Below are positions 59,254 through 64,000 of a stretch of DNA of 64,000 bases, piece by piece. The position numbers and the translations under genes were made by a program. The stretch's first letter is position 1. Each line of letters begins with the position of its first letter. Under the pieces are notes generated by a model that saw only the letters and a list, made by a program, of their open reading frames with translations, was not told the DNA's origin and ran no database searches. Origin of the DNA: Gnetum montanum (lineage: Eukaryota > Streptophyta > Gnetopsida > Gnetales > Gnetaceae); NCBI GenBank assembly GCA_015680685.1, contig MNCI01025002.1:585499-649498 (forward strand). Direction: 5' to 3'.

Positions 59254-60075
59254 ATGAACGTGGTGGTTTACATGGTGGCGGGGGCAGCGGCGGTGGCGGC
59301 AGCATGGATTGGAATCCGCCGGGCGCTCATGTACGTGACGTTGGAGGAGCAATACGCGCTCATCCGGGACGCCGCCTCCAAACTGGCGGCCACGTCGGAG
59401 CGGCCGGCGACGATGGTGGTGGCGGGACTGAAGGGCCACGGCAAGAGCTCCTTCATCGACACGCTCTTCCGGGTGCTCTACCGCGAGGACGGCCGTCCGC
59501 TCATCACGCGCGCGCTCGCCATCCCTCCGTCGTCGCCGTCGGCGCGGCGCCCGCGGCGTTACATCGTGAAGAACATCCTGACGCGCTACACCAAGCGCCT
59601 GCTGCAAGTCATCGACCTGCCGGGGCCGGACGTCCTCGACTACGACGCGGCGCTCTCGGCCACGAACGACGAGCACGACGACGACGACGAGTGGCGGCCC
59701 GATTGCGTGGTGCTCGTCATGCGCACCGACGAGTGCGACACGGGCGGCGCCGCGTGGGAGAAGCTGCCGGCGCTCGTGCGGAGCGTTCGGCGACAGGGGC
59801 TGCCGCTGGTGGTGCTCATGACGCACAAGCGCGACGCCAAGAACGCCGGCCTCAACCTCAAGGAAGTCGCCAGGGACGTTGCCAGCCGCGCCGGCACCGA
59901 TCTTGTCTACTGTATCGATAATTACGTCTCCGCCGGAGACAACAACGGCAACAACGGCGAGAAGGCGGCCACCGGCGGTGCCCGTGTGGGGATGGACATG
60001 GACACGCATTGCCAGACGCTGGGCATCGTTCGCCAGTGCCTGGAATTCGCCCTCCAACGCCGTTTCCACTGCTAA
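59254..60075 (+). CDS. Membrane-anchored P-loop GTPase-like protein, 273 aa, intronless
   Basis: A single exon, very GC-rich, starting ATG 59254 after a purine-rich leader and ending TAA at 60073-60075. Residues 3-22 form a hydrophobic N-terminal segment, probably a membrane anchor. The Walker A/G1 loop is GLKGHGKS (58-65), a G3-like DLPG lies at 121-124, and THKRD at 190-194 is in the place of G4 (T/N-K-x-D). A run of acidic residues (139-146) precedes the fifth strand. The order suits a small GTPase-like fold, but the family (AIG1-like, dynamin-like or other) was not identified. No frame damage is visible, so it is probably a live host gene. The long frame on the other strand is a GC-driven shadow. 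Confidence 0.8.
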   Translation: MNVVVYMVAGAAAVAAAWIGIRRALMYVTLEEQYALIRDAASKLAATSERPATMVVAGLKGHGKSSFIDTLFRVLYREDGRPLITRALAIPPSSPSARRPRRYIVKNILTRYTKRLLQVIDLPGPDVLDYDAALSATNDEHDDDDEWRPDCVVLVMRTDECDTGGAAWEKLPALVRSVRRQGLPLVVLMTHKRDAKNAGLNLKEVARDVASRAGTDLVYCIDNYVSAGDNNGNNGEKAATGGARVGMDMDTHCQTLGIVRQCLEFALQRRFHC

Positions 60076-60553
60076 AACGCCGCCGCGGGCAGCACCGGCG
60101 CCACCGGAGGTTGCGGAAGCCAGCAGTGCTCCGATGCGTGACCAGACGCCGTCTCCACCTGTTGTCATCTCGTCGGGATAGTACAATATTTATCCTGAAG
60201 ATATCAACATCATCCTAGCCATATCCCCACTAAATGCGGCTATAAATATATGAATTTTTTTTTACCCGTCACCTTAAATTAATATTTATATGGTCAAATT
60301 AAAACTTTAGGTCAACGACGAATCACACATCAATAACACTAATTAATATTTTGTCTATAAAGCTTGAGGAAAGTATATCCAACAACTATAAATAATATGA
60401 ATGTCATTCATAATGCTAAGGGAGCCCATCATATCTGAAAACCCATCAATAAATCTAAATACTATTTCATCCATAATGCAACCAAATTTACCACCACCAA
60501 ATTTACCACCATCTATAGTTAATTACCAACACAAAATTCAAAGCAAAGCTAAA
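60076..60553 (+). other. 3' flank of the GTPase-like gene
   Basis: GC-rich up to about 60180, then abruptly AT-rich. No clear AATAAA in the first 200 bases. No gene. Confidence 0.4.
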
Positions 60554-60823
60554 CAATTGTCATGCCAAAATTTATTTAACAAATGTTTTAATTTTTTCAA
60601 AGTATCAATTCTAGGATTTCATTAATTTGAAAAAAAGAAAAAGATTTTCTAGGCCAATTTGTAGATATATATCATAACTATGTATTTACAATTGTCATGC
60701 CAAAATTTATTTAACAAATGTTTTAATTTTTTCAAAGTATCAATTCTAGGATTTCATTAATTTGAAAAAAAGAAAAAGATTTTCTAGGCCAATTTGTAGA
60801 TATATATCATAACTATGTATTTA
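60554..60823. repeat. Tandem duplication, 135-bp unit x2
   Basis: 60554-60688 and 60689-60823 appear identical base for base. Perfect identity means a recent duplication or an assembly artefact. Confidence 0.9.
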
Positions 60824-60886
60824 AACTAGTAACTTAAGAGTTACCAAATTAAAATTCCTACAACTAAGATAACACATCATTATTAA

Positions 60887-61095
60887 TAATATGATATTAT
60901 GTTTAAGTTTTGGTGAAATATTTTACTATCATACATATAATTTCAATTCTGTAATATGATATTATGTTTAAGTTTTGGTGAAATATTTTACTATCATACA
61001 TGTAATTTCAATTCTGAATGGTGCCTTTATTATGTTTAAGTTTTGGTGAAATATTTTACCATCATACATATAATTTCAATTCTGAATGGTGCCTT
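60887..61095. repeat. 65-bp tandem repeat, three copies
   Basis: Units start TAATATGATATTATGTTTAA at 60887 and 60952. The third is offset (TTATGTTTAAG near 61028) because a GAATGGTGCCTTTA insert follows copies 2 and 3. Copies differ at one or two bases. Confidence 0.85.
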
Positions 61096-61284
61096 TATTT
61101 TCATACCATTGTAGAAGGTAAGCTTTAAAAAAAGGGTTTGATTATATTAATTTCTGGTTTGATTGTATTAATTTCTAGTAGGCCAAAAACATTAATGGGT
61201 TTGATAATTATTGGATTGCCTCATCTCTAAGTAAAGATTCAACATTAAATTACATCAAAGAAAAGTTAAATTGCATAATGTAAT

Positions 61285-61425
61285 TTGTGCATTAGAGCCA
61301 TCATTTGAAATGATGATAAGATCCTCATTTTCTCATGGCATAGGATATGGGTTTTGAGCATAGGCATAGCCACTCCAAAAGACATTAGACCTATTTTCAT
61401 TTACAAACCCTCTCAATTCCACTTG
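61285..61425. repeat. Dispersed repeat, copy 2
   Basis: Similar to 56090-56225, and leads directly into element D. Confidence 0.5.
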
Positions 61426-62792
61426 GTTCAAACACCTCTGTGGCTATCGTTTTGGCTTCATGGCCAAGTCAGTGTAGAAGCGATATTGGCATATCTTAGG
61501 ATCAATCCATGTGAGTTCAGGATATGACCACGCAAAAGCTACTGACCATCTTTCAACTACTTTTAATAGCATTTTTTCCTGTTCTGAAGCAAGTTTTGCA
61601 TTGATTATAATCGGTTCCCCATTCTTCAAAAATACATATTCCATTCCAAATGGTAACATTTTCAGCTCAAGGGGCTCTTGTTTGAATTTGCCAGGAATTT
61701 CCAACTCTCCCCAATGAGTATCATCATTTATGTCATTAGACAGTTGGTGATGAACCTGCTCTAGTTCATTCATGCCTATGACATACGCACATGTCAGGCT
61801 CTCACTTGGTTCCATGTAAAGTGTGTTGCTTTCAAAATCAGTAATCAAACACTGGGTGCCCTACTGTTTTGTGGCTATTGCATACAAACACCTTTGAATT
61901 TCTAATTTTGGCACATGCTATTTGCATGCAAATATAGATGCTTGCTTTACGACCCATAGTTTCTACACACAATTGCACCTTGTATCGTTGTATGCGATGC
62001 ATGGAACTCTCTTCTTCTTAATCTTTCCAAATGCAATTTCTTTAAATATCTCCAAGGAAAGATCTCTGATGCCCATTCTTGCATTGATTGTGCTCAACCA
62101 TGCCCTTCCCATTATGATTGGGAAATGCCCTTTGTAGTTCTCCACTTTGATTACCAAGAAATCGACATGATAAGACGACCCACAGATAGTGGTCACAATG
62201 TTTTCTACTAATCCCAATGGAACAGTGATGGACTGGTCTACCAATTCTAATCTTATGTTGCTTTTCTTGAGAGGAGACAGGTTCCAGGCAGTGTACATCT
62301 CATGAGAAATCAAATTAACACTAGAACCTGAATCGAGAAAAGCCTTGCATGGTTCATTCCTAGCAATCTACAAATAAATTAGAGAACTTCCAAGATTGGC
62401 TAATTTCCCAGGAAGGTTTCCTGCACAGATCCAATTAGACATAGTGTAAGTAAGCATTGCAATATGGATCCTTGACAGAGTTTGGTTTGAAGGAGGCTCG
62501 AAGCATTGCAATAAGGTTGTCAACTGCAGGTGTAGGTAAAGGCTTAGGTGAACTGTGGGATCGAAAAAAAGTGCTTTTCTTTGATCAGGCATTCGACCCT
62601 CCGATTGATGATTTGGTTACAGATTAACAGCCCTTATAGTGTTACATTATTACGATTGAGCGAGTAGTTCACCCTGCATTGGTGGAGTAGGCAGTAGTTG
62701 TGCAACTCAAGGAGGAGTATGTGAAGGAACAAGAGGAGGATAAGGATAAGAGGTGGTGTTCCTTCTTTCATGTGGCGAATGAGCTCGATAAT
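61426..62792 (-). pseudogene. Element D remnant: gag end, protease, RT start
   Basis: Minus strand. The gag/protease junction is at 62368-62592 (SNWICAGNLPGKLANLGSSLIYL). The protease active site near 62300-62345 reads LDSGSSVNLISHEMY, with catalytic D-S-G intact, followed by GHFPIIMGRAWL (about 62110). The pre-RT stretch at 61444-61848 has VAFAWSYPELTWIDPKICQYR. The RT proper is missing. It was cut on the right by LTR E at 62793. Stops fall between the segments. Confidence 0.7.
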
Positions 62793-63566
62793 TGATGAGA
62801 TGCGATATCGCATGGGCTGCGATATCACGTGCCAGTTCTATAAATAAGAGGCGGCTCTCCCTTGTTTAACGACATAAAGTAGATTGTAGCTAAACTCTGG
62901 CAGTTTGACCCCTCCAGAGATAGATTATTTTCCCATGTCTACCTGCAGTGTGGTGAATGTAATTGTACAGCATCCTTTATTCGAGTGTGACGTACTTGAA
63001 CACGCACATGACCAGAAATAAAGATCGAGATTACTTCATCATTGCAGCATTCACTTTGTTATTTATTTAATTAATTATTATTTACTGCTTTCCTAGTTAA
63101 TACTCTCTCACCCTTAAACTCATGTTAGAACGTGGACTGAGTACAACTTGATTACGAGCATTTAAGTGTGACTACTTAGTAACCCAGTAGCATACCTAGG
63201 ATCTGTGCTTGGTAATCCCAGTGGTAGTCATGCACGAAGTCCAAGATGTATACGGATAATCAAGGAACATCTGCTCATCGCACTTAGGCTAGATTAGATT
63301 CTCTTACCCTTTCTCCCTTAGCTTAGATAATATTACTTTCCATTACCTCAAGAGTAGCATTAGAATAGAAACCCATCATACACCTCACTCTAGACTAAAC
63401 CATACATGACAAATAAAATACTAGTCCAGGTGGGAAGACAGCGAACTGCGACCTAAGGGTAACTGTCTAGGTGCCACAACTAGTTCGTTTGCGGAGTTTG
63501 ACCGGATCGCACGTGAAAACACTCGTATTCATATGGTTGAGTGTAGGGGTACCTTGCCACTCATCA
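62793..63566 (+). repeat. 5' LTR of element E (774 bp)
   Basis: Starts TGATGAG and ends CTCATCA, a 7-bp inverted terminal pair. TATAAATAAG lies near 62841, just after palindromic GCGATATCGC. It is the reverse complement of the solo LTR at 55239-55889 over most of its length. Confidence 0.9.
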
Positions 63567-63567
63567 T

Positions 63568-63585
63568 TGGCACCGTTGCCAGGGG
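63568..63585 (+). other. Primer-binding site of element E (tRNA-Asp)
   Basis: TGGCACCGTTGCCAGGGG, one base after the LTR. Only two changes from the plant tRNA-Asp-type site TGGCGCCGTTGCCGGGGA over the first 17 bases. Confidence 0.8.
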
Positions 63586-63707
63586 CAGTGCTAGTTATCT
63601 AGATTAGTTATATCATACAAGGTCTCTGTATAGGAATTAATGATATATCTTTTAAGAAGAATTAATTATAAAAAGTCACATACGAATTCACACACAGCTT
63701 CACAATC

Positions 63708-64000
63708 ATGCCTCTCCTACAAGACTATAACAATGTCACACCTAGTAAGGAAGTTCATTGGAGAACCAACGAACTATATGACGATGAAGATTGGAGTACG
63801 CAACCAGAGGTAGGGGTTTCTTATAAACATGAACAAAAGTAAGATCATCCCAACACACAAAAGCATAACTTACCTGATGACGATGAACCCCTATTGGCCA
63901 CTACAAGCTTAACGCAAATACAAGAGGCTGTTCGAATCTCACATAGGCATCATACAGAGAGCCGTCTACCTAGGCTCGATTTAAACAACTTCCCTACTTT
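63708..64000 (+). pseudogene. gag start of element E (cut by window edge)
   Basis: ATG at 63708 gives MPLLQDYNNVTPSKEVHWRT. TAA at 63840-63842 interrupts, and the same frame then stays open to the window end (DDDEPLLATTSLTQIQEAV...). The product is hydrophilic and acidic, as at the start of Athila-type gag. The rest of the element lies outside the window. Confidence 0.6.

Noticed and set aside
59304-59921. Second plus-strand frame of 205 codons inside the GTPase-like gene
   Set aside because: Out-of-frame GC shadow, Arg/Ala/Gly/His-rich, no motif.
59182-60186. Long minus-strand frame of 334 codons
   Set aside because: It is the reverse of the GC-rich GTPase-like gene. High GC removes stops in all frames. 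Its translation is Arg/Val/His-rich with no motif, while the plus frame has ordered GTPase motifs.

Overview
This is eukaryotic nuclear DNA from a land plant with a large, repeat-rich genome. The evidence is several nested plant-type Ty3/gypsy LTR retrotransposons of the Athila and Tat/Ogre lineages, primer-binding sites complementary to plant tRNA-Asp, tRNA-derived SINE-like repeats, spliceosomal introns, and one GC-rich intronless host gene in an AT-rich background. A seed plant, perhaps a gymnosperm, is the likeliest source. That is inference, because no marker gene fixes the species.

Layout. From 1 to about 54.6 kb the window is retrotransposons inside retrotransposons. The oldest frame is element B (minus strand, Athila-like): its 5' LTR is at 53739-54584 and its gag is split between 52768-53603 and 7714-8284. 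Element C (minus, Athila-like, 1-7713) and element A (minus, Athila-like, 8285-52767) both sit in B. A was split by a Tat/Ogre-like element on the plus strand, called OG1 here (14653-46244, target duplication GCCTT). OG1 was in turn split by a related minus-strand element, OG2 (23031-38934). All coding regions carry stops, frameshifts or deletions.

The notable system is in OG1 and OG2. Both carry, between protease and reverse transcriptase and on the opposite strand to gag-pol, a gene with its own TATA box and eight exons (29109-33289 in OG2; 20722-23030 plus 38970-39088 in OG1). Exon lengths of the two copies agree except for whole-codon differences, one 2-base deletion and one large deletion. 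Allowing for the 2-base deletion the OG2 exons add up to a whole number of codons (1,128 with the stop). The N-terminal half resembles a plant FCP1/NLI-type HAD phosphatase domain whose catalytic aspartates are gone. The rest resembles plant retrotransposon accessory proteins and a coiled coil with an acidic tail. The pair also shares a 30-37 bp repeat array after pol, a downstream sense frame, and an LTR hairpin built from TACGC motifs.

From 54.6 to 64 kb the sequence is looser: a solo LTR with a perfect AACAT duplication (55239-55889), two SINE-like units, an unrecognised ORF region (57.3-58.1 kb), and one apparently intact host gene (59254-60075) for a membrane-anchored P-loop GTPase-like protein of 273 residues. 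Two AT-rich tandem duplications follow, then a protease/RT remnant (element D, minus). Last comes the start of another Athila-like element (E, plus) with LTR, tRNA-Asp primer-binding site and gag start, running off the right edge.
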